The notes beneath the pieces were generated by a model. The model had not been told where the DNA came from and made no database searches. It was given only the letters and a program-made list of their open reading frames with translations. The position numbers and the translations under genes are program-made. 64,000 nucleotides of DNA from NCBI GenBank assembly GCA_032622095.1, contig CP136061.1, positions 200,066,244 to 200,130,243 on the forward strand. Reading direction: 5' to 3'. Shown piece by piece: positions 35,562-47,484 of this stretch (positions within the stretch are counted from its first letter, which is position 1; every line of letters starts with the position of its first letter). This DNA comes from Siphonodentalium dalli. Lineage: Eukaryota; Mollusca; Scaphopoda; Gadilida; Siphonodentaliidae.

Positions 35562-37475
35562 ACTTTATAGGTTGATTACGTGCATGCGTATTTTCGCGAG
35601 GTTGTGTTGTCATATTTGTTCATCCCATTGTATTTATATTTCTATGAATTATATGGATTAAATACTGTTTATACCAACTGTAAAACTTCTTGCGACACAG
35701 TGCAATTTATGCGGTGTGGAAATTACTGCTTGATGCGTTTACATATTCCTCAATGTCCAGCTTCATGCAGTGTCAGGGTTTCGTGAAGATGCTCATTTTC
35801 AAATATCAATTGCATTACAACGCCAGCAACCTGATATAACAGAGGGTGTGCATATATTAAGCATGCCGTGTTGGAATCGAATCTAACCGGAGTCTATATA
35901 TATACCATGCAGTTAAATGAATAACTAGGATGTATATACTGACAATTATCACATGATATATGGGGTTTATCACGCGAAAATACAAGTCGATGTGCTTATC
36001 ATGATTGGCCAACAGGCTTATGAAAGACAGGCTGGGGTTCCCAGTATTGCTCGGGCGAGACAATTGGAAATTCACGTGCCTGTGTATATATTGCATATAT
36101 TTAACTACTATTATCTCCATACATGTTATGCATAGGTTTGTGAGAAATAAACTGATTGGTTGATTGAAACACAATGAAGAGTTTTGACATACATTTACAA
36201 AATTTCAAAGAACATCTCTGAACACCACATTGGTGGTCTTCCCTTCTGCTGCATGGATGAACATGTTGACTGTTGATCTATTCCTGATAAGGTATGCATA
36301 AAGGCCTTATGTTATTCGAGGCGCTGTGTGGGGTTGAGTGCGGTCTCTGTATGGGCTAACGATAAAGAGCATTTACGATTGGTCTATTCCTGATATGGTA
36401 TGAATAAAGAGCGTTATTCTCAGCTTATGTGAGCAACATGTTGACTGCATTCCGTGGTGAGTCTCAGCTGGTATTTTAAAGACATTTGATGTAAACGGGA
36501 CCTATCTAATAATGCTATGCGAGAGTCAAATTACCCCTATAGACACAGTATTCCCAATTCTACCATAATGATAACAAACTACTAAAGCAATCAGCCAGGC
36601 CATCGTCGGTCAGCGTTTATTGTTCCGAAGACATGTACATATACATGCATTCGTTATACACCCTGCTCTACCAATGCTGTGCAGCGGTCCAGGAACAACC
36701 ACCCTAAAAAAAACTTTTAGGGAAAACCATGATGGAAACCTGTAATCCGAACACTCTGCATAGACACAACTTCTAGTGTCGGAAATACACTCTCAATGAA
36801 ATTTTACACAGAACAATTTCTTACTCTACACGTTCCATATTTATATAGGAACACCTGAATATCATAAGATAAGAACTTTAAACTATTTTGTACAACAGTG
36901 ACATGTCTGTCTATCTTAAAATGAGATCAATGAAAATTCTCAAACAAAATCAAATATTTTCAAAGTTTGAAAACAAATTTTTCAAACTCACTATCTCCAA
37001 ATTGAGCAATATCACACACTTTAATTAAGTTAATTAAATAAAAATTTGTGTGCTGAACCAACAAAGTTAGGACTAGAAGTGACTACACTCCACTGATTTC
37101 CCGCCGAAATCAATTCTCCAATAACAACTTTTCATTGGCTGCTGGCTTAATGAAAACTCCGCCTACTCATAACATACATTATTCATCGAGCTGTGAATAC
37201 AATACTTTCCCGCTAATACAAGAAAACGCGGGAAAGTTATCATTTTCAGCTATTGTGGTCCAGCCGTTTGATCGCATATGAGCAGACAAACAAACGAACA
37301 AACAAATTTGAGTTTTGTTAGTATAGATAAGTTGTCATAAAACACTGCTCAAAAAGATAGATTTCCGTGAGGGCAATTAAAAGCATTATTTGTGCAGCTC
37401 GTTCTCCCGACCTCACGTTATGGGTGTGATAATTGTATTTGTTTAGATACGTAATCGGCTTAGAATTGCCTAGAA
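35562..37475. other. No gene seen
   Basis: Contains a short duplication (attcctgataaggtatgcat at 36279 and attcctgatatggtatgaat at 36387). Opposing frames at 35857-36174 are unrecognised. Confidence 0.45.
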
Positions 37476-37642
37476 TTTGAGTCCACAACGAACTGAACAT
37501 GAGAGTGTTTTAGTACCATTATCGACTCATATTTACTTATTATAAGTTCATTATAGGCGGAAAATAACACGAATAAACCAACCCATATCCAGTACGCTAT
37601 TTATAATGTGTTCAAACTGTGGCCCGCGCCATAAAACGCAAT

Positions 37643-37923
37643 GTCTGAGAACCTACTGCAGTAACTTGAAATATGATCTGTTTTGTAACCACCTAAATAA
37701 TAATCCATTCTGCGATTGTGGGGAACTAGAGACCAACGAACATTTTTTACTTCATTGTCCAATTTACAAAGAGAGAGAGAGAGATAACTGTTTTGTGGGT
37801 CCTATTATGACATTAAATGTGAACACATTACTTAATGGGTCGGTTAATTCAACGTACAGTGAAAACACAGTCATTTTCATGTCACTCCAAAAATTCATAC
37901 ATAGAACCAAACGAGTTAACTGA
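37643..37923 (+). pseudogene. C-terminal fragment of a non-LTR retrotransposon ORF2
   Basis: About 92 codons survive before the stop at 37921-37923. The diagnostic part is a zinc-knuckle-like run, CDCGELETNEHFLLHC, of the form C-x-C-x7-H-x4-C. It is followed by a charged segment typical of the region after the reverse-transcriptase domain in many LINEs. The same motif occurs in the LINE at 54828. An open frame extends upstream through an ATG at 37606, but those first codons translate the host family A repeat, so the ATG is accidental. Endonuclease and polymerase domains are absent through 5' truncation. Clade not assigned. Confidence 0.8.
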
Positions 37924-38010
37924 GTTCCATCACTAACAGATATACATATCGCATCCAAAGAGTAGTGAAAATAAATAAGAGCGCTCTCATAGTTAAAAAT
38001 TAGGTAATCC

Positions 38011-38058
38011 GGAGGGGGGTCGGGGGGGGGGGGGGTCGGGGGGGGGGGGGGGGGGGGG
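38011..38058 (+). repeat. Poly-G block
   Basis: Runs of 6, 13 and more than 20 G separated by single tc steps; G-quadruplex-prone. The length may be an assembly estimate. The proline-rich minus frame here (37764-38132) is its artefact. Confidence 0.9.
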
Positions 38059-38370
38059 TCGGATCTGCGGCGATCAGCCGCGGATATGCTCGCGGGGGTC
38101 TGTGGAACGGACAATTCATCACTCGAGACCAAAATATATTATGAAGCAATTTTATATCGCGGAAATGGCCACGAATAAGCCTAGGCTTACTGCCAGACCC
38201 CGTTTTCTCATATGTATGTCTGTGTATGTTATATATGTATTTATGTGCCTTTTTGAGAAATAAAATATTGTTTACACAAAAACGCAATAACGGATATAAG
38301 TTCACTATGGGCTTATTTCAGAATCAAATAATCCAATACGAACCTATGTGAATATTATAGGACGATTTTG

Positions 38371-40234
38371 AACCTGTTTGCCAAGAAGATGTTTTTATTC
38401 CATAATATTAATGTTTTACACATTACAAATGCGATAAAAATTTGCTGATATGACGGTGATCCGACAACAACCTTTAAGCATTTGAGAGTCGTTTCTTGAT
38501 AACTTGTGACCAGGTCCATCCCATGAGAGTGATTTCTGATTTAACTACAAAATTTTTCGAATAGACGGGTACTTCACGTTTCAGATGTTTAACATTTCGT
38601 TGCGTATATACTCATTAGTTGATGGGAGCCTTTATTTAGTGTCGGAGAGGCCTGCGGGATAGTAAGGTGCATGCATGAAAGGAATGGAGGTGGGAAGAGG
38701 TGAGAACGGATAACAGTCCTGCTATCTCATAGGCTGCTGAAGAGATTTTTCTTGAGTGCCAATACTCTGATGTTGGTTGAGCTTATACAACGGTTGGGAA
38801 TCTGAGATTTTTTCCCTGCCTTCGTCCCTAGAGTGGCTCTTATCTATCGCGTCTAACTCGATTCCCGGGGGACACGTTGTTATAACACTAAACATGCGAT
38901 TCCTAGAGATAGAAACAATACTAGGCTGTCTGTAAGTCCATGTGGCGTTGATGGGTTTATGGAAACTGTTCTAATCGATATAAATCAATGGAATTGTCAG
39001 CTAAATGTGTGTTTCTTCCGTTCGAGTCGATCGATGCACTGATCATCGCCGATACAATACCTTCAAAGAGATAATGCACAGTGACATGTCCATTACCGGT
39101 ATTGGTTATGAGGTTGTCTTTTAAAGTCAAGCTGCTGACAGGCAATTGTTAGCAGTTTCGATGTCCTCGACGGCCGTTATCACCACTGATTATATGGTCC
39201 TGCTAATTTACAATAATGCTGGTGGGCCATGTGGAATGACGAGGATGCTGCTGGGGCAAACTGACTGATGCTGTGGTTGTTATAAAATTATCACTTTCGC
39301 GATGTTTGGCTAATCCGAGGAATTTGAGAAAAAGCAAATGTCTTGCATGAAACATTCATGACCGATTACGTATGAGCAATCGCATTTATTTGTATACTGT
39401 ACAGTAATGTAGCTAATGTATAATGGTACCAATAAAGCTTACACATTTAGACGAATCTTAAACTATATAGATATACGTAAGCATGAGTTTTGGTTATGAC
39501 AGTGTAGATCTCTGTATGCACATTTCGTACCCATTTAATCAAACTTTCCTCTTACTTGACTAATTAAACATGCAAATACTTGCTATATTGGCGTTCCGAA
39601 CACAAACATACATCAAAATATCCTAAATGAAAACCCACACAGTGTTAAGCGATATGGTGGTCAGCTTTAATTATTTGCTGAAGAAAAAACGTCTATTTTA
39701 CAAAAGTTATTGGTACCTGAAAACAGTGAAATATTTTTCATGCCATAAAAGTAAAGTAAATGGGGTATTAATATCCACTGGGTCGATTGTTCTTAAATAT
39801 TGTGTTACAATAATCGATTGTACCAACTTTCACAAACAAATTCCTGACAAATTTGAATTTGATTTTGAGAAAATCCAATTTGAAATACCAGGAAATTTGG
39901 ACGAAACATGCGTCTGACCCTTAAATACATTTATAACATATACAATAAGAAAAAAGAGATAGTCATCTGGCAGTAAGTCATTTCCGCGAGAAAACAATTA
40001 CTTCAAGATTTGATTTGATCTCGAATAATGAACACCCGGGAGCATATATGGGGCTCGCTGCAGGCCCGAAACCCCCTCCACTACATCATTTTTGTATCTG
40101 AATGAGCGAGCACTAATATTTGTTGTATATCAGTTCGTGATCGAGCACAGTTAAATCGTTTGGTTCTAGCTATGAATTGTTGTAGTGAAATTAATAAATC
40201 TGCATGTTCAGTGTACTATAAGTCATCCGATCCA
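38371..40234. other. No gene seen
   Basis: Family A leader words at 38630 (gggagcctttatttagtgtc). A 96-codon plus frame (39627-39917), lysine/phenylalanine-rich, is not recognised. Confidence 0.4.
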
Positions 40235-40679
40235 ATAACACTTCCATGACTGGAGCTTTCTGAAATTTTACGAAAACCCTGTGCCAATGCATTTTCTTAT
40301 ATATGCGATAATTTGCCTTGCATATATAAAATAATGCATTGGCGTAATAAATTATATATTATTTTTTATAATTGTTAAAAAATGTAAGAAATAATGAATT
40401 GTTTTTTAAAGAATGTAAGAAATAATGATAAAAAAAAGATAAAATTGTTAATGAATATACTAAAAAATTATAAATTTTATAGTAAGTTATAGAATGTAAG
40501 AAACAATTATCAAAAATGTTAATTTTTTTTAAAGAATGTAAGAACAAATTATAAAAATGATAATTTATTTTTTATAAAAATTGTTAATAAATGTAAGAAA
40601 AATTTATAAAAAATTGTTAGGCCACTGGTACATGGTCTTTAATGTTGCGCCAGCGCAGCTCCCGTCACGAAAGTGTTAA
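40235..40679. mobile_element. TTAA MITE (subfamily B), diverged
   Basis: Left end ATAA-CACTTCCATGAC (the TTAA mutated), right end gtcacgaaagtg-TTAA. It keeps one clear gccaatgcattttctta/atatatgcg hairpin (about 40280-40344). Most of the remainder is an AT-rich spacer of aaagaatgtaagaa units, an expanded version of the spacer in subfamily A. Confidence 0.7.
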
Positions 40680-40850
40680 GCAACGTGTTAACACTCAATA
40701 CTATATTGAGCCCCATCATTTTCAATGTCATATTGAGACCCACAAAACGGTTATCTCTCTATTTTCCAGATTGATGGAGTCCAATCGAATTCGACGGGCG
40801 TGGCAAAATACGCCGGTGCATGGTGATCACAACTAAGGACCACAACTCTG

Positions 40851-40990
40851 GTGAAAATTGGCGGGCTGAACCCAAATTCGAACTTGACCTGTATTTTGCA
40901 CTATTAAACAACACGGGACATACATCGAGTGAAAATTGGCGGACGGAACCCGAGTTCGAACTTTACCTCTATTTTGCGCTATTAAACTCA
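40851..40990 (+). repeat. Two-copy 78-bp tandem duplication
   Basis: gtgaaaattggcgggctgaa at 40851 and gtgaaaattggcggacggaa at 40929, each followed by a tattttgcactattaaac-type phrase. Confidence 0.85.
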
Positions 40991-42189
40991 CGTACCAAAT
41001 ACGAAATTTAAATCCAATTAGTTGAGAGTATCTAAAGTTATCGCCCGGAAACCAAATGCGAACGGACGAACATACATGTAGACCGACAACATAAGACGCT
41101 TTTTTTAAACGGGCATATGAAAAAGAATAGTTACGTTAACCAGAAACCCAAAAACATTGACGGACGGACGGACACACTGATTACATAAGACGACCGGGCG
41201 CATAACACTAGCTGACATAGAATTGCCGCGTAGGCTATACATGTATGCCCGATAATTTATATGTACATGGTGATCTGGCGGTCGATGAATGGTCTGTTTT
41301 ATGAATCATGTAGTGATCTCCCCATAAACGAAGTTTGACGGGCTTTATATATACAATAATACAACTTGATTCCGTCTGTATAACAACGTTGGGGATCGGT
41401 ATATCAGCCACGATAGGCCGGATTTGACTTATCTTTAATACCCCCATGAACCACGATGTGAGAAAGTATATCCACATACATGTGGAGTCATGACCCTTGA
41501 AGTGAAAAATACATCCGTGCAAAAAATTTGTCTCTATGGTTATGGTTAACATTCTCTGTTTTCGTATAATCACGAATCATGATGCAGCATGGGGAAATGT
41601 CCACGTGCAGCATGTTCTGATCAGTGTTCAGAACTTCTGATCATTAAATTCGGTTGATGTTATGGTCCATAGAAACTTGTTAAATAAACCGCAACGAAAA
41701 ACCACCCTCATGGTGCATATGCGGCGCATTACACTTTTTTATTTGATAGAGGGAACATGTAGTTAAAGGTACACAATCCGATGCGAACCACTGTTCACTC
41801 TAGTACAACATTTTCCAAAACGTGTTATATATCAACATTTTGTTCAATGAAATATGGTATCGAGGGTATGTCGGTCCGCTCGTCGAATATTCAAGGTAGT
41901 TAAAATAACAGATTTCAAAAATCCATATCTGATAACTCTTAGCTTTGATGGATGGGTTCCTCGACTCAAATCAAATATATATTTTACCCCTCGCAGCCAG
42001 AGAAATAGTAATTTAGAATCGTTAATTCGGATTAGGTATGTTTAAAGTACTCTCAAACCTCATCATAATTTGACTGAGTCACGCATGCTTGCATTGTAAT
42101 GTGCGATTGTGCATATGACCAAGCTCCATTAATAGGATAATCATATAGTGGACCGCTAACCTTACTTGCACCATATATAAGCCACCTGG
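40991..42189. other. No gene seen
   Basis: A 112-codon minus frame (41235-41573) is unrecognised. Short ggacggacgg run near 41161. Confidence 0.45.
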
Positions 42190-43215
42190 ATTAATATGAT
42201 CATACGCTAGCGTAATTAACGAACCAAGCAAAACCACTCATATGAGGGTAGTTGTGGCTTTTTTGTTTTGTTTTGTTTTTTATCAAAATCAGTTTATAGA
42301 TTCTCTGGCATTCCCTCCAAATAAGATTCACATAAGGCTATATTTCCTGGGTTCGTCGAATGAATGGACCCCACTCGTAATTTCTGGTATAAATTAGGCA
42401 AATCGTACTTCCGGGTAGTCTTGATCGACAGCTAGACTATTCATGGTTATAACCTACTAGTACCAACATCAAAGTGAAAATAGTTATACCTTGTCGAGAG
42501 GGGAACGGAAACATCTTTAATGAATTTAAACAATTTATTTCTTTTCTTGACGCTGGGTGAGCAGTGCGGCGGAGATACTATACCGAGAAGTGTGTCCATT
42601 TCATAGCGGTTCATTTCATTCAAAGGTGTCACCGTGTCGATTTCAACGAAAATCGACGAGCAACGTCATCGTGTAACTTTCCCCATTGACAGAGTTCGCC
42701 TGAATGTATCTTCTGCTTTGTTCCTTTCGTTTGCAGAAAATAGTATATTTATGGATTATCACATGCATGTATGTACTATATAGTCTTATGATAACAATGA
42801 ATTCCTTATTAGATATATGTTATTTCGTTTTGCACAGTACCGCACCATACCAAGTGCTGTAATTAAATGCCCACATTCGCACAGTAGAACGGTATATTCG
42901 TGATGACATTCTTATTATATTTCACATCAGGAATTTCGATCACTTTTCACTCGTCCCGATGTGTGGAGACTGTAGTTACTTTAGTGTCGTTATTTATTGT
43001 GTCTTATTTTCTCAATAAAAGGTAAACTAACACTGCGAATGAACTTACATTGTAATTCAATGTTCATCATTCTCATTTGCAATACCAGTTATCGAAAGAC
43101 ACAGTTACAATATTTTCCTATTACGACATTAATGCTTTATGCCCACCGATCTACTGTGCGACTAAAGTGCTCGCGAAAATAAAAACAGTTGCGTCGTATT
43201 AGATAATAATAATTG
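42190..43215 (+). repeat. Diverged segmental duplication, copy 1
   Basis: Collinear with 47485-49715: atgatcatacgctagcg, gtcgatttcaacgaaaatcg, cgtcatcgtgtaactttc, atggattatcacatgcatgt and ttacgacattaatg occur in order in both. This copy is shorter, so the other has an insertion or this one a deletion. Includes a (TTTTG)n run at 42258-42281. Could be an unrecognised large element. Confidence 0.75.
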
Positions 43216-43274
43216 GTGACGTCACACAATCAGATATAGTCTATATACGACCCAAAGCGTCCGACTTTGGTTCG

Positions 43275-45144
43275 TTATAAATTAGCCGACCCGGTGAATA
43301 CAACAAGGCTAGTATTCACCTTCTGGATTATAAATTAGCCGACCCGGTGAATACAACAATGCTCGTATTCACCACCTGGATTATAACTTAGCCGACCCGG
43401 CGAATACAACAATGCTCGTATTTACCACCTGGATTATAAATTAGCCGACCCCGTGAATACAACAAGGCTCGTATTCACCACCTGGATTATAAATTAGCCG
43501 ACCCGGTGAATGCAACAAGGCTCGTATTCACCACCTGGATTATAAATTAGCAGACCCGGTGAATACAATAAGGCTCGTAGTCACCTGGATTATAAATTAG
43601 CCGACCTGGTGAATACAACAAGGCCCGTATTCACCACCTGGATTATAAATTAGCCGACCCGGTGAATACAACATTGCTCGTATTCACAACCTGGATTATA
43701 AATTAGTATACCCGGTGAATACAACATTGCTCGTATTCACCACCTGGATTATAAATTAGCCGACCCGGTGAATGCAACAAGGCTCGTATTCACCACCTGG
43801 ATTATAAATTAGCAGACCCGGTGAATACAATAAGGCTCGTAGTCACCACCTGGATTATAAATTAGCCGACCGGTGAATACAACAATGCTTGTATTAACCA
43901 CCTGGATTATAAATAACCGATCCGGTGAATACAACAAGGCTCGTATTCACCACCTCGTTCATAAATTAGCCGACCCGGTGAATACAACATTGCTCGTATT
44001 CACCTCCTTGATTATAAACAAGCCGACCCGGTGAATACAAGGCTCGTATTCACAACCTGTATTATAAATTTGCCAACCCGGTGAATACAACAAGGCACGT
44101 TTCACCACCTGGATTATAAATTAGCCGACCCGGTGAATACAACATTGCTCGTAATCACCACCTGGTTTATAAATTAGCCGACCCGGTGAATACAACAAGG
44201 CTCGTATTCACCACCTGGATTATAAATTAGCCGACCGGTGCATACAACAAGGCTCATATTCACCACCTGGATTATATATTAGCCGACCCGGTGCACACAA
44301 CAAGGCTCGTAGTCACCACCTGGATTATAAATTAACCGACACGGTGGATATAACAAGGTTCGAATTCACCAACGCGATCATAAATTAACCGACCCGGTGA
44401 ATACAACAAGGCTCGTATTCACCACCTGGATTATAAATTAACCGACCCGGTGGATACAACAAGGCTGGTATTCACCAACTAGATTCTAAATTAGCCGACC
44501 AGGTGGATACAACAAGGCTCACATTCACCACCTGGTTTATAACTTATCCGAACCGGTGAAAACATGCTCCTACTCACCGCCTGGATTATAAATTAACCGA
44601 CCCGGTGAATACAACAAGGCTCGTATTCACCACCAGGATTATAAATTAGCGCACCATGTGAATACAAGAAGGCGCCCATTTACCACCTGGTTTATAAATT
44701 AGCCGACCCGGTGAATACAACAAGGCTCCTACTCACCACCTGGCTTATTAATTAACCGTTCCGTTGAATACAACAAGGCTCGTATTCACCACCTGTATTA
44801 TAAATTAGCCGACCCGGTGAATACAACAAGGCTCGTATTCACCACCTGGATTATAAATTAACCGACCCGGTGGATACAACAAGGCTCCCATTAACCACCT
44901 GGTTTATAAATTAGCCGACCCGGTGAACACAACAAGGCTTATATTCACCACCTGGATTATAAATTAGCAGACCCGGTGAATACAACAAGGCTCGTAATCA
45001 CCACCTGGATTATAAATTAGCCGACCCGGTGAATACAACAAGGCTCGTATTCACCACCTGGATTATAAATTAGCCGACCCGGTGAATACAACAAGGCTCG
45101 TATTCACCACCTCGTTTATAAATTAGCAGACCCGGTGAATACAA
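43275..45144 (+). repeat. 53-bp satellite, about 35 copies
   Basis: Monomer: ttataaattagccgacccgg, then tgaatacaacaaggctcgta, then ttcaccacctgga. Starts at 43275, 43328 and 43381 fix the 53-bp period. Every typical monomer holds a perfect inverted pair ggtgaatac/gtattcacc with a 10-nt loop, so the array is a row of potential hairpins. Copies vary by substitutions and small deletions. Not a CRISPR: the repeats are directly adjoined with no unique spacers. Confidence 0.95.
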
Positions 45145-45162
45145 CTGGATTTATTTTATAAA

Positions 45163-45338
45163 CTGAACTATTCCTTCGCCAGCCTTGGGAATTGGTGTAC
45201 TTTACCAAAAATCAGGGAACGATTGCGACAATAGGATTGTGCTCTAACATGTATTAGAGCACAACCCCATTGTCGCAATCGTTCCCTGATTTTTGGTACA
45301 GTACACCAATTCCCAAGGCTGGCGAAGGAATAGTTCAG
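45163..45338. repeat. Near-perfect palindrome with 85-bp arms
   Basis: Arms 45163-45247 and 45254-45338 match at all but about three to four positions, around a 6-nt catgta centre. Starts ctgaactattccttcgccag. It begins about 20 bp after the satellite ends. Probably a foldback MITE; no target duplication recognised. Confidence 0.93.
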
Positions 45339-45586
45339 TGATTATCCCATTGTTGGGCACACGCAACTCATATATCAGACAAATCGCACGGGCGCTTCAT
45401 GCAAAGTGGCACCAGACCGTGTTGTTTCGGACATATCTATTCACATTCAACGGCGATTAGTTCATGTTAATCACGTTGTTGGGCGTGGCTAACCGGCTAT
45501 TGTGCCAAATCGCGGTCAGCGCACGGATTGTGCGTCGTGGTCAAAACGGCACATTTCCTGTTGATAGCATTATGTGGGATCAATTG

Positions 45587-45685
45587 TGCTCTAAGTCGGT
45601 CAGAGCACGCGAATAGTTCTTTACCAGAATAAATCTCGTCTTCGACTCTATTGATTCTGGTAAAGAACAATTCTTGTGCTCTAAC
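45587..45685. repeat. Hairpin flanked by direct repeats
   Basis: gttctttaccagaataaat and its near-complement attgattctggtaaagaac form 19-bp arms. The pair is flanked by ttgtgctctaa on both sides, a word also found at the centre of the 85-bp palindrome upstream. Confidence 0.75.
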
Positions 45686-45855
45686 CATTACTTAGACACC
45701 GTGTCACGACTAAATAGCGAACATTCACCGTATGCGATAACCGATAGTGGTCAGTCAATGATCGCCGTCAAATCCCCTTGATTGGATAATCATATACCGT
45801 GGCGATGTCAAATCGTCGGCGACCACAGACAGTTTCGCGTTTTCCTCGCCCGGTA

Positions 45856-46114
45856 TTAACACTTTGATGACCTGATTTATTTTACCGAAAACCCTATGCC
45901 AATGCATTCTCTCATATAAGCGAGTCGACCATAGGTCGGCTTGCATATATAAGAGAATGCATTGGCCTCACAATATTTACCTTGATCTTGTAAGCCAGTG
46001 CAATATCTCTTATATATGAGAGTCGGCCTATGGTCGACTCGCGTATTTAAGAGAATGCACTGGCACATGGTATTTAATGCTGCGCCAGCGCAGCTCTCAT
46101 CATGAAAGAGTTAA
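45856..46114. mobile_element. TTAA MITE (subfamily B), complete
   Basis: Left TTAA-CACTTTGATGAC, right tcatgaaagag-TTAA. Two hairpins of the gccaatgcattctct/atataagcgagtcgacc type lie inside, as in subfamily A, with almost no spacer. The same core is thus carried by two different sets of ends. Confidence 0.8.
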
Positions 46115-46439
46115 CAACCGGGACTAGATATATATAAACCCAGTTGGTGAATACGAAGCCAAGCGATTTGGCATCATAAGTGTCTACAATGATTACGTCT
46201 ACGGGTCGATTTAGTGACACCAGAGAGGTTTCACAAAACACACGAATACGCTTAGGGTACCAGTAATCAAATTAGGATACTACGTCAACAAATTATGCCC
46301 ACAGTCTAATTGTAGCCGTGATGTAATAACCGTCACAGCGTATATAGTGTATAATTTTCTCCGGTGTGTACCAACACTTCATTTAAAGATACATAAACTC
46401 AGTTAAATTAGTTTTGTTGTATAATACATTCATCACCTA
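46115..46439. other. No gene seen
   Basis: No recognisable feature. Confidence 0.45.
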
Positions 46440-46720
46440 CATGTATCAAGCTTCGGACAACTATCCTCAATTGACCGATTGAACAGAAGATTTTTGTGCG
46501 CTTGTGCTTATAATCTGGTAGATCGTGCAAACCTAAAATCTCACTACGTATAATTATACATGCAATGACGTTTTCAGTAGTCGTAATCGACGTCCGTATG
46601 TTTGCGAAACGAATGCATTGATCCTTACATAAATTTTAATACTACTATTAGCTACGTATAGTCGTAACTCTATCCGTGAGTTGCCAAAAGTTTCAGCATT
46701 AGAAGTGTCTACACTTTTTG
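46440..46720 (-). repeat. Dispersed repeat, family B
   Basis: gacaactatcctcaattgac and aatctggtagatcgtgc are the complement of 2870-2960. The following ctctatccgtgagttgc recurs near 20525. Confidence 0.6.
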
Positions 46721-47484
46721 CATCGATTGCAGCGATAATATGAATGCGGGCATAACAGAATCACGACGCTGTCGAAATCGATCAAGTTAGATATATAAAA
46801 GGCACGTGTACTCACAGTCGAATGCGTACTCTGAATGGTCGGAGTTATCGACAGCTAGCAAAACGAGTCGACTCTCAACGTCCAGGTCATTGATGGCCAT
46901 GGCGAAAATTAATCCGCTGTTATTGAAAAACAAGTAACTATCGGACGATAATACCACGAATGAGCTTTCCAGTCGACAGACAGGGAACGAGTGAAGACAA
47001 CACAGTATAGTTCCGGGATATCGAATCCGTTCCAACAGCGATGCTGAGAATCGCGTGTTCACCGAGGCCAGAGTTTCGATCAAAAGCGCTATTGCGTCCT
47101 ATAAACAGGTGGTCTGGTCTAACACAGTGCGTGGGCACTTTTTTGTGCCGTTTTTCCTCATGTATATATGTACTTAGTACTTTTGATGTGATAAGTATAG
47201 ACGCAGAATGGTACTGTGAAATCAGTTAGCGCCCTGCGGGTTTAATTATGAATGACTTGTGAAGAGCACACGCGATTATATGTGACGTGATTACCGCGAG
47301 AAATTAGCCACTACCACAATCTCTTCTCGTGAATGGCAATGCGCTCCCTGTGGACTTATTTCAAATTGACATACCTGTATAGATCGACCTCACGAGGAGT
47401 TATTTCCGAATGAAATACGAAATAATATAGTAATGTGTAATTACAATAGATGTGTCTTTCAGAGTATGTCATATATTGCCTCTT
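46721..47484. other. No gene seen
   Basis: A 98-codon minus frame (46787-47083) is opposed by others; no recognisable domain. Confidence 0.4.

Larger units (their letters stand above)
37643..38278 (+). mobile_element. 5'-truncated LINE with 10-bp target duplication
   Basis: Flanked by aaaacgcaat at 37633-37642 and again at 38279-38288, inside an older family A repeat. It carries the last codons of a reverse-transcriptase ORF, a 3' UTR with a G-rich block (38011-38058), and the tail gagaaataaaatattgttta, which resembles the end of the LINE at 54828-55803. Confidence 0.88.
37476..38370 (+). repeat. Family A/F repeat split by a LINE
   Basis: Family F words at 37476-37535 and the family A core at 37590-37642 resume at 38279-38370 after the LINE fragment. 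The join cccgcgccataaaacgcaat then aacggatataag reads continuously against the copies at 35434 and 63219. Confidence 0.85.

Noticed and set aside
37764-38132. Proline-rich 122-codon frame
   Set aside because: Proline run is the complement of the poly-G block in the LINE 3' UTR.
43275-45144. Possible CRISPR array
   Set aside because: Repeats adjoin directly with no unique spacers, no cas genes, and a eukaryotic context; it is a satellite.
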